NCBI RefSeq assembly: GCF_030272615.1
Contig: NC_081414.1
Coordinates: 50,375,136 to 50,439,135, forward strand
Direction: 5' to 3'
Source of the DNA: Cryptomeria japonica
Lineage: Eukaryota; Streptophyta; Pinopsida; Cupressales; Cupressaceae
DNA: 64,000 nucleotides
Below are positions 22,178 to 35,496 of this stretch, in pieces. The stretch's first letter is position 1; the number at the start of each line of letters is the position of its first letter. The notes beneath the pieces are model-generated. The model saw nothing but the letters and a program-made list of their open reading frames with translations. It was not told the origin of the DNA and ran no database searches. Made by a program: the position numbers and the translations under genes.

Positions 22178-24154
22178 TTAATTTCGAGATAGGTCAATGG
22201 GTAGGGTATTGGTTTTGAGATAATCATATATTGTTCCATATAACAGAGAGTCTGAACCGGTTAGGGCATAGATAACATGGGATGTAGAATTGTCATAGGC
22301 GGGGGAAAACAGTTTCTCTGCCAGAAACTCATAACGACTCTGTTGTTCTGGAATTTGTAGCAGTGAAGTGATAGTAGCCATTGCATCGACTGCTCTGTTG
22401 TCCAACCTGGGTATTTGGTCGAAGGTGATGTGTACAAAATATTGTTTGAAATCATCCACCATTTGTTTGTATGGTAGCAATTTGTCATCTTTCGTTTGAT
22501 AGTCATTATTGATCTGATTGATGACCAGTTGTGAATCTCCGTAGACTTTTAATTATGTGATTCTCCATTCCACGACCATTTTGATCCCTGTAACCAGTGC
22601 CTCATATTCAGCAATGCTATTTGTGCATGGAAACATGAGCCTATATGATCTTGGTATGGTGTGTCCGTCAGGAGTGATGAACAGAATGCCAGCACGTGAG
22701 CCATGTTGAGTGTAGGATCCATCAAAGTATAGGGTCCATTGCTTGGTGCAAATAGAAAGAACATCCCTATCTAGAAATTCGATTTCCATTGGTTGTTTAT
22801 CTGGTAGTGGTGCATCGACTAATTGATCTGCAATTACTTGTCCTTTAATAGCTCGACGCTCTGTGTAGTGGATATCAAATTCATTGAGAATCATGACCCA
22901 TTTAGCCAATCTGCCTGTGAGAGCTGCTTTGCTGAGTAAGTACTTTAGAGGATCAATTTTTGCTACTAGCTTGATTGTGTGAGCTAACATGTAGTGTCAA
23001 AACTTTTGAGAAGCGAATACTACTATTGAACAAGCCTTCTCAATGAATGTATAATTGAGCTCATATCCATTCAAAGTTCTACTGATGTAATAGATAGCTC
23101 ATTCCTTGCCTTCTTGATTTTCTTGTGCTAGCAGTGCCCCAAATGATATGAATGTTGTTGATATGTAGAGAATAAGTGGTTCCCCTGCTATTAGTGGTAC
23201 TAGAACTGGTGGGTTCATTAGATATTGCTTGATTTGATAGAATGATTCTGCACATTTGGCTTCCCATTTGAAGGGTACATTCTTATGTAGCAAATGATTG
23301 AATGGTAGACTTTTATCTGCTAGTTGAGCGATGAATCGCTTGATTGACTGGAGTCATCCTTGCAAGGATCTAAATTGACTGATGGTCTTAGGTGGTGGCA
23401 TCTCCATGATGGATTATACCTTTGCTGGATCTACTTCAATGCCCTTTTCTGAGACTATGTAGCCTAATAATTTGCCTGATGTAATCCCAAAGACACACTT
23501 CTTAGGGTTGAGCCTGACTTGAAATTTTTCCAATCTGTCAAAAATCTTTTCTAAGATGCCTAGATGTTCTGCTCGGGTAAAGGATTTAGCTAGTAAATCA
23601 TCCATATAGTCCTCCATGAAGGTATACATCATGTCATGAAAGATTGTTGTCATTGCTCGTTGATAAGTTGCCCCAACATTCTTTAAGCCAAAAGGCATGA
23701 CATTCCAACAGTATGTCCCCCAGGGATAGGTAAACATTGTTTTATCTTGATCCTCTGGAACTATCTTGATTTGATTATAGCCAGAAAAACCGTCCATTAG
23801 TGATAGCATTGCATGGCCTGCCGTGAGGTCTACAATTATGTCGATATTGGGCAAAGGAAAGTCATCCTTTGGACAGGATTTATTGACATCTCTAAAATCG
23901 GTACATATCCTGATGCTGCCATCTGGTTTTGAAACTGGCACAATGTTGGAGATCCATTCAACATAGTCGATAGGTCAAATAAATCTGACGTCTAATAGTT
24001 TCTTTAGCTTAGCTTTGACCATGAGTGCTACATGTGGATTCATCTTTCTCATTTTTTTCTTAACTGGCTTAGCTCTTGGAGGAATGGACAAGTGATGCAT
24101 GATTAACTGTGGATCAATCCCGGGCATATCTACATAGGACCAAGAAAAATTGAT
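22178..24154 (-). pseudogene. Reverse transcriptase and tandem RNase H region of element 2
   Basis: RT: RICTDFRDVNKSCPKDDFPLP, FSGYNQIKIVPEDQ, MPFGLKNVGATYQ, and YMDD in MEDYMDDLLAKS (about 23590-23600). First RNase H about 22880-23290 and archaeal-type RNase H about 22400-22740 (LYFDGSYTQHGSRAG). Interrupted by stops near 23410, 22995, 22550 and elsewhere. Domain order and sequence track element 1 closely. Confidence 0.9.
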
Positions 24155-25473
24155 TTACTTTTCTATGAAAAATTGGATAAACTTTGATATTTCTTTCTCT
24201 GTCAAAGATTCTGCTAGGTGTATGTTTTTTGTTGCTTTTGTTGTACCAATGTTGATTGATTGAGTGGGCTCAATCAATATGGGTGATTGCTCCTGATAAT
24301 GTTCAGGAAGAGTGTCAAGTCTCCCATCTTTAGGTGCCTTACAAAGGTTTTCACCTACAGATGCGTCCTTTATTTTTACTTTTTTGTGATCTAGTGTTGC
24401 TATTGACTGGTTTTCAGCATTAGATCCTTTATTTCTTTCATTTTTGCGACTGAGAGACTTGACACTCCCCTGATTGAAGATTTCGTTACCTTGTTCACTG
24501 GTAGAGTTTGTTTTTGGGTTGATGGTACACAAGTAATGGATAATGGAATCATCATTTGGGAAAATTGGTATGTCATGATTTTCAGGTTCATCCCAGTCTA
24601 TGAGGTCAAGAAAGATAAGTGGTAAAGAGTCATTGGGTGGGTCGAGTTTAGCTGTTGTAAGTGTTAGGATTGAGGTATCATCAAGGTTGGTCGGGATATT
24701 AAATAATTCAATGATTTTGTCGAGGTCTTCAATGGTATCATCTTCTGTGTAGACTTTCTCGTAATGTCGCTGCTCATTTTCCTTGGCGTCATAGATATTA
24801 TGTGGACCAAATTCAAGTAGTCCAGGCTCTGTGCCTTGTTCTTCTTGAGAAATGGGTGTATGACTGGCATTTGCAGTAATATCTTCAGTAGCATTGGAAC
24901 AACTGCCCCATTCATATTCATTTGAATTCGTCTTAGAGGTATTATCCCAGAGTCTTTTAGTGTTGTGGACTGGTATGTTGTAGGGTGAAAACAGGTCCTT
25001 GATGATTGATACTAGTCTTGTAGTTTTCTCTGATTCTGTATCAAATCCTGCTTCTACTCTTTGCATCTGCTCATATATTGTCTCTCCTTGAGGAGTAATG
25101 ATGGTGCTAGGGGGTGATTCTTCTTTGTTTGAAATAGGTTTTTGAACATGATGTACTTCTGCACAAGGTGTTTCTTCTATTTGAATGGATGACTCCACGT
25201 GTTGTTTCTCTTTTTCCTAGTATTTACGTTCCTTTTGTATTGCTTCTACTGATTCAAATAGTGCCTCCTGCCATGAATCTTCCTCATATTTCTTCTCTGC
25301 CTTCCACTGAGTTTTTTGATATTTATTTGGTGTCTTCTTTGGGGGTAAAGTGTATTCATAGCCCAATCCTATTTTGTCTTTATAAAACTAGGAAGGAGGA
25401 TCCAATGGTTCTGTGACACCTTCCTGACACTTGGCAATAGGTCCTTTGCCATTGTATCCCATTTGTTGCATGA
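24155..25473 (-). pseudogene. Linker between protease and RT, element 2
   Basis: Long open stretch (24155-25198) rich in Asp, Glu, Asn and Thr, with no known fold. It holds the same place as the linker of element 1 and shares its right-hand end (GENL-x-APKDG-like, then IEP/E and ...LTEKE near the RT side). A frame change lies between 25198 and 25474. Confidence 0.6.
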
Positions 25474-26833
25474 TTAGGTAGCTTTTCCATACAGATGTGT
25501 TGGTATAGCTACTTCCATAGTAGTTGCTCTGTCTTCTTCCTCATCCTTGTATAGCCAACTAAGTATGTCCTTTTCCTTTGATTCATGCGCTAGTGTGCCT
25601 AGTTGAATAAATTTGCCATCAAACTTGGTGATGGGTTGTGTTGCTTGATGTGTTGATACTGAAGGTAACCCATGAGGTTTAGGCGATGCTGGTAAGTTGG
25701 TTAAACACAAGGGTTCCAAAGAGTATTCTCCCATGCCTTGTTCTTTGATTTTCATTTTCTGTTTGAAATCCATAGATAAAGATTCAGGCTTTTCTTTCTA
25801 AAGATCTGGTGCTGAGGAAATTTGTTTTTCTTTGTTATGTGGAACCAAACTGTCTTGGACTGCCCCCATAGCATTACAATGTTGAAAAGGGGTTATGATC
25901 TGCTGATATAGAAATCTCTTGTCCATTATAGGGGAACTTAACACACTGGTGATAAGTTGAAGGTACTGCTTGCATTTCATGTATCCAAGGTCGACCCAAT
26001 AAGATATTATATGTGAGGTCTATGTCTAAGACTTGGCACATAGTGTACTTTTGTAGTGGTCCCGCTTGAATTGGCAATACCACTGTTCCTTTGGATGATC
26101 TTTCTTCATCATCATATGCTTTGATAGTGATCTTTTTGCGTGGATCAATAGACTGCTCAAAGAAGCCTAATGCACAGATAAGTTTTAAGGTACAAATATT
26201 AAGTCCAACTCCTCCATCTATTAATACTCTTTTGACTCGATGTTTGTAGACCAAGACTTCAATGTGGAGTGGAGTATTGTGTGGATGGCTCAATGAAATA
26301 TTTTCTCATTCAGAAAAGGTGAGATTATGAGGCCCTGTCATGTGAGCCACCATGGCTTGGAATTTGTCAGTATCCAGATCCTGAGGTGCATTTGTTTCCA
26401 ATAGTGCTTGTTCCAAGATGTCCTTGTGTTTTGGTGAAAGTTTCAGCAACTCAAGTATAGATATGTGAGCAAGAGTTTTGCGTAGTTGAATGACTAGGTC
26501 ATATTGAATTTTGGGTATGGTGTTTGTTGCTGACGTATGCCCCTTCAAGACATATTTTTGAGCTCTGGTGGTTACATTGATTGATTCATGTTCGCGTTTG
26601 TCCTTGATTGTAATGACATTTACTTGATTATCATCATTTGATATATGATTGATGGTGTTATTGTATATGTGATTGATACGAACTCCACATGTATTATTTG
26701 AGGTCGAAGCTCCATCTTTGTTGTAGTTTGGAAGAGGATTCTTAAAGGCGCCATGGTCACCATTTGTCTTGAGACCATCGACTGTTAAATCACCTCTATC
26801 AATCATGTCTTGAACAATGTTTTTCAGTCTCAT
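25474..26833 (-). pseudogene. Protease region of element 2
   Basis: Aspartic protease-like: RVLIDGGVGLNICTL (about 26190-26240) and LLGRPWIHEMQAVP (about 25970-26010). The catalytic triplet reads D-G-G. A frame change occurs near 25880, after which homology to element 1 continues (MKIKEQGMGEYSLEPLC). Confidence 0.8.
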
Positions 26834-26845
26834 GCAATCATTTGT

Positions 26846-28360
26846 TCAATGTCCTTTGTTTCTATGAAAATCACAAAAGTGTGAGTCATTCCACTGAGGT
26901 GGTTTGATTTGCGGTTCAAAGTTGTTGATTGCTGGTAAGGAGATAATTTTGTTTGCTAAGAGTTCTCTGAATGCGGACTCCAATGATTGTCCTAATGGTG
27001 TGTAGACGCATTTTGGAAAGTTGTTGGCGTTACCTCGTGAGTTTGTATTAGGTCCTTGATTCATGTTATTGTCTTGGGTATTGTTGGTGTTGTTTGTGCT
27101 GAGATGATCTTGATTGGTAGTTGGTGTATAAGTGTTAGTACCTTGGTTAGCACCCTTTTGATTCTTGGTAGCCTGAGGATTTCTTGATAAAGCTAACACT
27201 GGTTGTTTGGACTTCACATCATTAGTTTTGTTTCCTCCTTCATTTCCAGCATTTTTGTTTCTGGTCCAAAACCTGGATTTGTCTAAGTTATTGTTGTTTT
27301 GGTTATTGTAATGAGAGTTGGATGAATTTGTTCCTTCTTTGAAGAATTTCAATGTTCAGTTCTTGACACACGCCTCCTCTACTTGGATGCCATTTTCAAT
27401 CAATTTGGCAAAAGATGGTATGCATTGGAGTTTGAGTATGTAACTCATCTCGCTATTCAAATTGTCGATAAAAATTTCCATATTTTCCTTTTCAAGAACA
27501 TCTCGAGACCATTCATCGCTAGCGTTGAAGGAATACCATGAATGTTTCGTTGTTCTTCTGTTTGGTATTGCAGACATCTAGCATGATGATGGCATGTTGA
27601 ATGTTGTAGGAATATTGAGTGATAAATTTGTTGACTAATTCATCAAAGGATTTGAGAGGAAGTGCGGTTTTGGGTAACCATTCCATTGTTTGCCCTCCCA
27701 AGCTTCTTGGGAATAACCTCATTAAATAAGTGTCATCATGGGCAAATTTCAGGCTCATGGTACAAAATTCCCGGACATGATCACGTGGATCACTTTTCCC
27801 ATCATATTTGTCGAATTTGGGAATGTCTGAATTTGGGGGAAAAGGTATCATGTTTAACCTTCTGTCAAAAGGATAAGGACAAATTTCATTCAAGGAATAT
27901 CGTACTATTGATCCTTGTTGCATGCCTTGCATTTGTTTTTGTAGCATTTGCATTTGTTGTATAAGAGCAACCAAGGGTGCATTTGTTTTCAGAGGGAAGA
28001 GTTCTTCCCTCTCATTGTTTCTAGTTTGGAATGGCGTGTGTAGCAGTATGTTTTGCTTAGGGATGTTTTTCTCAGGTATGTTTTGCTCAGGGAGGTTTTT
28101 CTTAGGGTCACATGTGTCCTCTTCTCTTTGTTGTTTTTGATAAGTATAGAGTCGAGACATTGTTCTAAAAGTGTTTGAATCAAAGTCTTCAGGAATCCTA
28201 ACTCCTTTTCTTGCGAGCATGAGTAGGTATTTTTCTTTATCAGCCTCTATGAGTCTTTCCACGAGTCTTTGAAACAAGGCACTTTCTTGGCATTCCCGAA
28301 GGAGTTCTTCAGTGATCTCTGTGTCTTCTAGATTTGGATAGTCGAAGGGATTTGATAATT
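26846..28360 (-). pseudogene. Gag region of element 2
   Basis: Gag core RLFPRSLGGQTMEW...FITQYSYNIQHA (about 27590-27720), preceded by YDGKSDPRDHVREF. A zinc-knuckle-like remnant (HFCDFHRNKGH) lies at the left end near 26846-26880. The start codon is not clear: the frame opens after a stop near 28370, and homology begins at about 28340. One frameshift lies near 27540, followed by an Asn-rich stretch. Confidence 0.8.
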
Positions 28361-28430
28361 GTCATCCCATACTAGACTCTGGTTGTGTTTCCCTTTGTTT
28401 GTTTCGCTGAGAGCAAGTGATAGCGGGCAT

Positions 28431-28817
28431 CTAGTAGAAACTCTCTGTGATGAAGGGAATGAATTCCTCTTTTGTGTCTTGTTCAAGTGTTGGTGGCTCT
28501 ACTCGAAGTACGTTGTAAGTAATGCAAACGTTTGGGAAAAAAGCCGGATTGATTTTTCCTCTGCGATTCAAGCTTTGATTGAATGCTATTTTTTGATAGA
28601 ATGCTTTACTCCTCAATGGTTCCTTGTCAAATTCGTTTGTTTTGTCTTGAAGATACAAACGCATATGACGAAGGAATGTTCGATGAGATTTGAAGAGTTG
28701 GCGATTGATGTATAAAAACCTATTTCATTTAACAAGTTTGTGAGAACTAGGTTGTTGTTTTCTTAACTTAGTGTCGTGATAAATACTCTTTCTTCTCAGA
28801 ATACGAGGATTAGTCAT
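28431..28817 (-). pseudogene. Pre-gag ORF of element 2, homologue of the element 1 ORF
   Basis: Same start (MTNPRILRRK), length (128 codons) and end (ITESFY) as the element 1 ORF at 8407-8790. Shared segments: FLYINRQ, SHR-x-FLRHMRLYLQ, KTNEFD, RGKINP-x-FFPNVCITYN. One TGA at 28725-28727 replaces an Arg in element 1. Function unknown. Confidence 0.6.
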
Positions 28818-29274
28818 GCATGGGTGATCAATGGTTTCCTTTGATTTATTTTGGATTCAAGATATCTTGTTTGGAAACTTTAAGTCTACTTTTCTCAAAC
28901 GAAGGTTTAGATGCCCCCTCACGACAAAGTGCGTCAAATGTTATGGAATAAGAGCTTTTCCGATATGGAAAATCGATTTGACAACTTTAGTTTGAAACAA
29001 GTATGTTTTTGGGATAAAATCCGTTTGATTGGAGGACCTTTTGATACGTGTGATGGTGTTACCTGATTCTGATAAGAAAGATGTGTTAATCCTTTGACTA
29101 GTTTTTGGCTTTTGACAACTTTGTTCTAAGAAAATCTTGCTTTTGGAGTAGTTTTGATACTCTGATTTTGACTTTCTGTCTGATGGAGTCCAAGTGAGAA
29201 AAAATGGCTTCCTAAACTGTTTTTAGAATAAATTAAAAAAAAATTCCGTTTTGCTCTCTGTTTTCTCAATTTCG

Positions 29275-29375
29275 GCTATGTGCTAAGCCAGAAACCCAAT
29301 GCGCTACCAAATGTCTCCAATGCGCAAGAGAATGATCTCAACGTGCTAAGATGCCCTTTTTATGCGCTAACTTGA
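29275..29375. repeat. TATGCGCTA array, left part, element 2 leader
   Basis: Copies of ATGCGCTA and close variants in the 5' leader (GTGCTAAG, ATGCGCTACC, ATGCGCAAG, ACGTGCTAAG, ATGCGCTAAC). The array is split by the nested solo LTR and continues at 35229. Confidence 0.7.
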
Positions 29376-32300
29376 TGTAATAACCCACCATATTTAACCC
29401 AACAAATTTGACCGTTCTTTTAAAAATAAAATAAAATTAATCACTTGTGTTTGATTCAATCACATACTCTGGGCATCCATCCATTTGGATTAGGCATTCA
29501 TCCAACCGGGATGAGCATCTAACCATACGGGTTAGACATCTGTCCATACGGGACATAAGATTTCATCCATCTAATACGGGATAGGCATCTACCCATACGA
29601 GGTAGGCATCTATCCAATTGGGATAGGAGGTGCTCTGGCATGAGACTTAGACTCATCGGGACCATTCGGGTCCTGAGCCACTCATTAAGTATTACACTCT
29701 TCTAACAGGAGTGCACCGAGGTTGCCGTCCTTAGGAGTAATTAAACAACATAATACGAGCTTGAATTCTGCCTCAAAATTTTGCTTAAAGCCTCGGGAAG
29801 TCAAGCGAATCCATACAGGATTCCTTCCGAGTATGCATTGAATTACTTTTTTTTCCTTTTCATTATACTTGTCTTTGAAATTAGGATTCCACTCAATCCT
29901 TCTTCTTACCAAGCCTAGACCCCACCCACGAACGCCTGAGTACTAGGGACAACTCCATCCCAAGACTGCCTACATACCTGTTTCGGCACGGAATCAAGGC
30001 GTAAAGTATGTAGTTCTATTTTCTACTCTATGGTTTGATGTAAACTGATTTGTGGGTACGCAACCCTTTCTAGTGTCAATGTCCCAGATAGTTTCTCTGC
30101 GGTTGCTACCCACGGTGGTAGCACTTAAACAAAGGCTCAAGATGGCCTATTGTTTGTGGCCTAAAACAACTACATCCTAATACCTATCATAAGCGCCACC
30201 CTTGACCCAATGGTCAATCGCCAATATCTCTTCAAGATTAAATCAATTTCATAAAAGCATTTCATTCAATCAACCCTATCAGGGGTTTACTATGGTTTAA
30301 CTCAGCGGATGTAAAATCATTTAAGGATTATCTTATTAGATTATCGATCCAAGGAGGATTCTCGCCCCTTGGATTTTTAACTTCCAAGTGCCCCTTATTA
30401 CTCCCCGATGATTTATAGGGACGATGCCACAAACGTTGTTGATGCAACTTTATTAGGCATTAAGTGCAGTAGTTCAACATGACGACATTACCCGTAAGCG
30501 TGACCCAGAGGCACTATATATACCAAACGCTGCTAGGTTTTGGTTTTCTGACTTCCTTTATTTAGTTTTCTAATTAAGAAGCTATGAAAAGCAACATGCT
30601 TGAAAACAATTATGAATTGAACGTGTAAAATTTAGATATTGCAAAGCTTAATTAATTGAAATAACTACTTGATGAATTACGTGGAATTAAAACCATAACT
30701 AAATTATTTAATATTCAAAACTTGAAATATAACTTACATAATAATGATAATTATGAACCACGCATGTTAATAATTAAACACTTAACTTACATGGAGATGA
30801 TGAAGACGTCAATAAATGCAATTAATGTATAAGTACTTTGCATGATGTAAAAAATGGTGTAACTTACGTGCAATATTAAGCAATGATTATTCCTACAACA
30901 GAAATAATTAATTTTATAGTCACCGGTTCCAAAATAGCAATTAGTTTAGACATAGACAAATTTTGGATCACATACTCATATGACTTAACTGTTTTTAAAA
31001 GAACCTAAAATTATCGGCCAAGTAACCCAATATATCTCAAATGGATTGAGGGATTCCAGTTATATACCTTAATTTAAAATTACAAATTTATTACATAATA
31101 ATCCTAGTTATTTATAAATTTTTCCTAAGTTTAATTTATTTAAAATTTAAGCTAAGACAATTATCAACAATTATAAATTTTTACTAACTTAAAATTTATT
31201 TAAAGCAACTATTAACAATTGGAATTTGATATATATAAATAACAAAAAAAGAAATCAAAAATTTCTTTTAAGGCAAATGGGGAATTTAATGGGGCGGAGG
31301 GGGGAGGGGACCACGAGTCCCATCACCCCTGCAAACTTGCATGTGCAGGCCCGCAGGGATGAGGGGACACCGCGGGCCCTTCCACTCCCCCTGCGGCCAC
31401 TGCCGTGACAGTGACTGCAGGGGAAGTGGAGGGTACCACTTCCCCGACGGTTACAATAACCGCCTCCCCTGCACGCCACCAGTTAATCATTCAAAATAAT
31501 TTTGAAGGTCGTGTCGTTTGCCAAATTATAATCACCTTGCAATATTTAATATATTTTATCATTTGAAATATATATTTTATGATCTCAACGTGCTAAGATG
31601 CCCTTTTTATGCGCTAACTTGATGTAATAACCCACCATATTTAACCCAACAAATTTGACCGTTCTTTTAAAAATAAAATAAAATTAATCACTTGTGTTTG
31701 ATTCAATCACATACTCTGGGCATCCATCCATTTGGATTAGGCATTCATCCAACCGAGATGAGCATCTAACCATACGGGTTAGACATCTGTCCATACAGGA
31801 CATAAGATTTCATCCATCTAATACGGGATAGGCATCTACCCATACGAGGTAGGCATCTATCCAATTGGGATAGGAGGTGCTCTGGCATGAGACTTAGACT
31901 CATCGGGACCATTCGGGTCCTGAGCCACTCACTAAGTATTACACTCTTCTAATAGGAGTGCACCGAGGTTGCCGTCCTTGGGAGTAATTAAACAACATAA
32001 TACGAGCTTGAATTCTGCCTCGAAATTTTGCTTAAAGCCTCGGGAAGTCAAGCGAATCCATACGGGATTCCTTCCGAGTATGCATTGAATTACTTTTTTT
32101 TCCTTTTCATTATACTTATCTTTGAAATTAGGATTCCACTCAATCCTTCTTCTTACCAAGCCTAGACCCCACCCACGAACGCCTGAGTACTAGGGACAAC
32201 TCCATCCCAAGACTGCCTACATACCTGTTTCGGCACGGAATCAAGGCGTAAAGTATGTAGTTCTATTTTTTGCTCTATGGTTTGATGTAAACTGATTTGT

Positions 32301-33826
32301 GGGTACGCAACCCTTTCTAGTGTCAATGTCCCAGATAGTTTCTCTGCGGTTGCTACCCACGGTGGTAGCACTTAAACAAAGGCTCAAGATGGCCTATTGT
32401 TTGTGGCCTAAAACAACTACATCCTAATACCTATCATAAGCGCCACCCTTGACCCAATGGTCAATCGCCAATATCTCTTCAAGATTAAATCAATTTCATA
32501 AAAGCATTTCATTCAATCAACCCTATCAGGGGTTTACTATGGTTTAACTCAGCGGATGTAAAATCATTTAAGGATTATCTTATTAGATTATCGATCCAAG
32601 GAGGATTACTCGCCCCTTGGATTTTTAACTTCCAAGTGCCCCTTATTACTCCCCGATGATTTATAGGGACGATGCCACAGACGTCGTTGATGCAACTTTA
32701 TTAGGCATTAAGTGCAGTAGTTCAACATGACGACATTACCCGTAAGCGTGACCCTGAGGCACTATATATACCAAACGCTGCTAGGTTTTGGTTTTCTGAC
32801 TTCCTTTATTTAGTTTTCTAATTAAGAAGCTATGAAAAGCAACATGCTCGAAAACAATTATGAATTGAACGTGTAAAATTTAGATATTGCAAAGCTTAAT
32901 TAATTGAAATAACTACTTGATGAATTACGTGGAATTAAAACCATAACTAAATTATTTAATATTCAAAACTTGAAATATAACTTACATAATAATGATAATT
33001 ATGAACCACGCATGTTAATAATTAAACGCTTAACTTACATGGAGATGATGAAGACGTCAATAAATGCAATTAATGTATAAGTACTTTGCATGATGTAAAA
33101 AATGGTGTAACTTACGTGCAATATTAAGCAATGATTATTCCTACAACAGAAATAATTAATTTTATAGTCACCAGTTCCAAAATAGCAATTAGTTTAGACA
33201 TAGACAAATTTTGGATCACATACTCATATGACTTAACTATTTTTAAAAGAACCTAAAATTATCGGCCAAGTAACCCAATATATCTCAAATGGATTGAGGG
33301 ATTCCAGTTATATACCTTAATTTAAAATTACAAATTTATTACATAATAATCCTAGTTATTTATAAATTTTTCCTAAGTTTAATTTATTTAAAATTTAAGC
33401 TAAGACAATTATCAACAATTATAAATTTTTACTAACTTAAAATTTATTTAAAGCAACTATTAACAATTGGAATTTGATATATATAAATAACAAAAAAAGA
33501 AATCAAAAATTTCTTTTAAGGCAAATGGGGAATTTAATGGGGCGGAGGGGGGAGGGGACCACGGGTCCCATCACCCCTGCGAACTTGCATGTGCAGGCCC
33601 GCAGGGATGAGGGGACACCGCGGGCCCTTCCACTCCCCCTGCGGCCACTGCCGTGACAGTGACCGCAGGGGAAGTGGAGGGTACCACTTCCCTGACGGTT
33701 ACAATAACCGCCTCCCTTGCACGCCACCAGTTAATCATTCAAAATAATTTCGAAGGCCGTGTCGTTTGCTAAATTATAATCACCTTGCAATATTTAATAT
33801 ATTTTATCATTTGAAATATATATATA
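29332..33826. repeat. Recent 2247-bp direct tandem duplication
   Basis: Unit 1 29332-31578, unit 2 31579-about 33826, offset 2247, with about 26 differences by eye (near 99% identity). Each unit begins with about 44 bases of element 2 leader, including the target-site CTTGA, followed by the first 2.2 kb of the nested LTR. It therefore arose after the LTR inserted. An assembly artefact should be excluded. Confidence 0.9.
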
Positions 33827-33972
33827 TATATGGTTTACATTCCCAGATTATTTAATGGTATATAAAAAAGACTATTTATGAAAATAAGAACATGCATAAA
33901 ATAGATAATCAAGTTATCGCAAAGGTAGGTAATTGTTTTAGATTGATTTTACAGTAACCATGAGATTAATAT

Positions 33973-33976
<4 letters not shown>

Positions 33977-34067
<91 letters not shown>
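33977..34067. repeat. (GA)n microsatellite
   Basis: About 90 bases of uninterrupted GA repeat inside the nested LTR. Confidence 0.95.
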
Positions 34068-34068
<1 letters not shown>

Positions 34069-34071
<3 letters not shown>

Positions 34072-34225
34072 TTCCAGCATTCATAGGGAGAGAGTTTATT
34101 TTTACATTCACAGAGAGAGAGTTTATTTCCAGCATTCACAGGGAGAGAGTTTACTTTTGCATTCACAAAGAGAGAGTTTATTTCCAGCATTCACAAGGAG
34201 AGTTTATTTTTACAATTCACAGAGA
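34069..34225. repeat. ~30-bp minisatellite following the GA tract
   Basis: Five to six copies of a unit combining GAGAGAGTTTATTT with (C/A)CA(G/T)CATTCACA. It looks derived from the GA tract edge. Confidence 0.75.
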
Positions 34226-35228
34226 GATATTTATTTAAAGAATGAAACTTATTTTCAGATTTCTATTCGAAGGGCCAAAGAAATGAATTTGAGAGGAGAA
34301 TAATAAAGATTAAGATTCATATCATATAAACACACAAAGAGGAGTTTTAATCTTAGAAAAAGAAATTTAAAATAAGGGAAAATATGATTTTTTTTGCATA
34401 TATCAAAAAAAAATCTTTTGGGAAAAGCAAAAGCAAGATCTTATATATATTTTTCTAAAGAAATTTAAATAGAAATAAAGCTATCTTTCACATGCAAGCA
34501 AGATCTGATATTTCTTCTCTAAAGAAAAATTAAATAAATAATAAAGCTATCTTTATCAATATTATCCCTAAAGAAGGATTTACCACTAAAATTTTTACAA
34601 AGGAAGATATAGAAACTATATTTTGGATAATACATTTTTCTCATACGTGAATGTGAAATAACAAAGAAGAGAACCTGGCTTATCGAAGTTTGATGTTGAA
34701 TCCTCTCCAATCTTCTAGCTATCCTCCTTAGATCCTTCCTTGCCACTTGAGAGAGATCTTCAAAACAATTTAACAATCCTACAACCAAAATGTAGCTACC
34801 AAGGAAGATCTACTACTAACAACAAGGAGAATTTTTTTCAAAACATAATCAACCCCCTTCTTTGAAAACTTGCATACAATTTATAAGAAAAATCTCTTAA
34901 TTCCACTATCTAGATAAATTAATTAAGAGTGAGATTCTTTTTCCAATATTGGACTCATGCAAATTGATTAAAAACCTAGTGGGGGAGTTACATGCAAGGC
35001 ATTGAAGATTCCTCTAGAAGCTTCTAATTCCTCCTACAACATGTGCCATAATTGGGAGTGGAAAATAAATAAAAATAAAAATAATTATATTCTCCAAGTG
35101 TGTGTGTGTGTGTGTTCATTTTTATTCTTTTATAACATTTATTCAATCATTTTAAATAGTTTAACCAAAAATTATATAATAGAATTGTATCAAATCAAAA
35201 AGTGATAAAGGAGGGTTGTGACACTTGA

Positions 35229-35496
35229 ATTGTTTGCTTTTGGTTTGTTTTTGAAATCTATGCGCTAATATGTCCTACCAATGCGGTATCTTTTGACCTC
35301 AATGCGCTAATGTTTGATCTTGACGCGCTAAGTTGTTGCTCCAACGCGGTAGGTTGTTTTCAGTATGTGCTAAGGTTTGAACTTTGAATGTTGGGATTAT
35401 TTATGCGCTAAAGTTCAAAACTTATGCGCTAAGTTGAAGCTTATACACGCTAAAAAATGGTTTCAAAGCGCTAAGATGTTGCTCTTACGCTCTAAA
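35229..35496. repeat. TATGCGCTA array, right part, element 2 leader
   Basis: About 11 copies of TATGCGCTAA and variants (AATGCGGTA, GACGCGCTA, TATGTGCTA) at about 20-base spacing from 35259. Reverse complement of the array at 16362-16765. Confidence 0.8.

Larger units (their letters stand above)
29376..35223. mobile_element. Nested solo LTR (about 3.6 kb) with target duplication CTTGA, partly duplicated
   Basis: Starts TGTAATAACCC and ends GGTTGTGACA, with CTTGA on both sides (29371-29375 and 35224-35228). No gag or pol is inside. Without the tandem duplication the insert would be 31623-35223, 3601 bp. Read on the minus strand it begins TGTCACAACCCTCC and ends GGGTTATTACA, common for plant LTRs. 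It may be a solo LTR or a non-autonomous element; the family is not identified. Reading frames repeated in the two units (such as 29685-29912 and 31932-32159) merely reflect the duplication. Confidence 0.85.

Noticed and set aside
29685-32159. 75-codon ORF found identically twice (29685-29912 and 31932-32159), looking conserved
   Set aside because: Both copies lie in the recent 2.25-kb tandem duplication, so identity carries no information about selection.
33938-34238. ORFs coding for long Ser-Leu or Arg-Glu repeats
   Set aside because: These are translations of the GA microsatellite.
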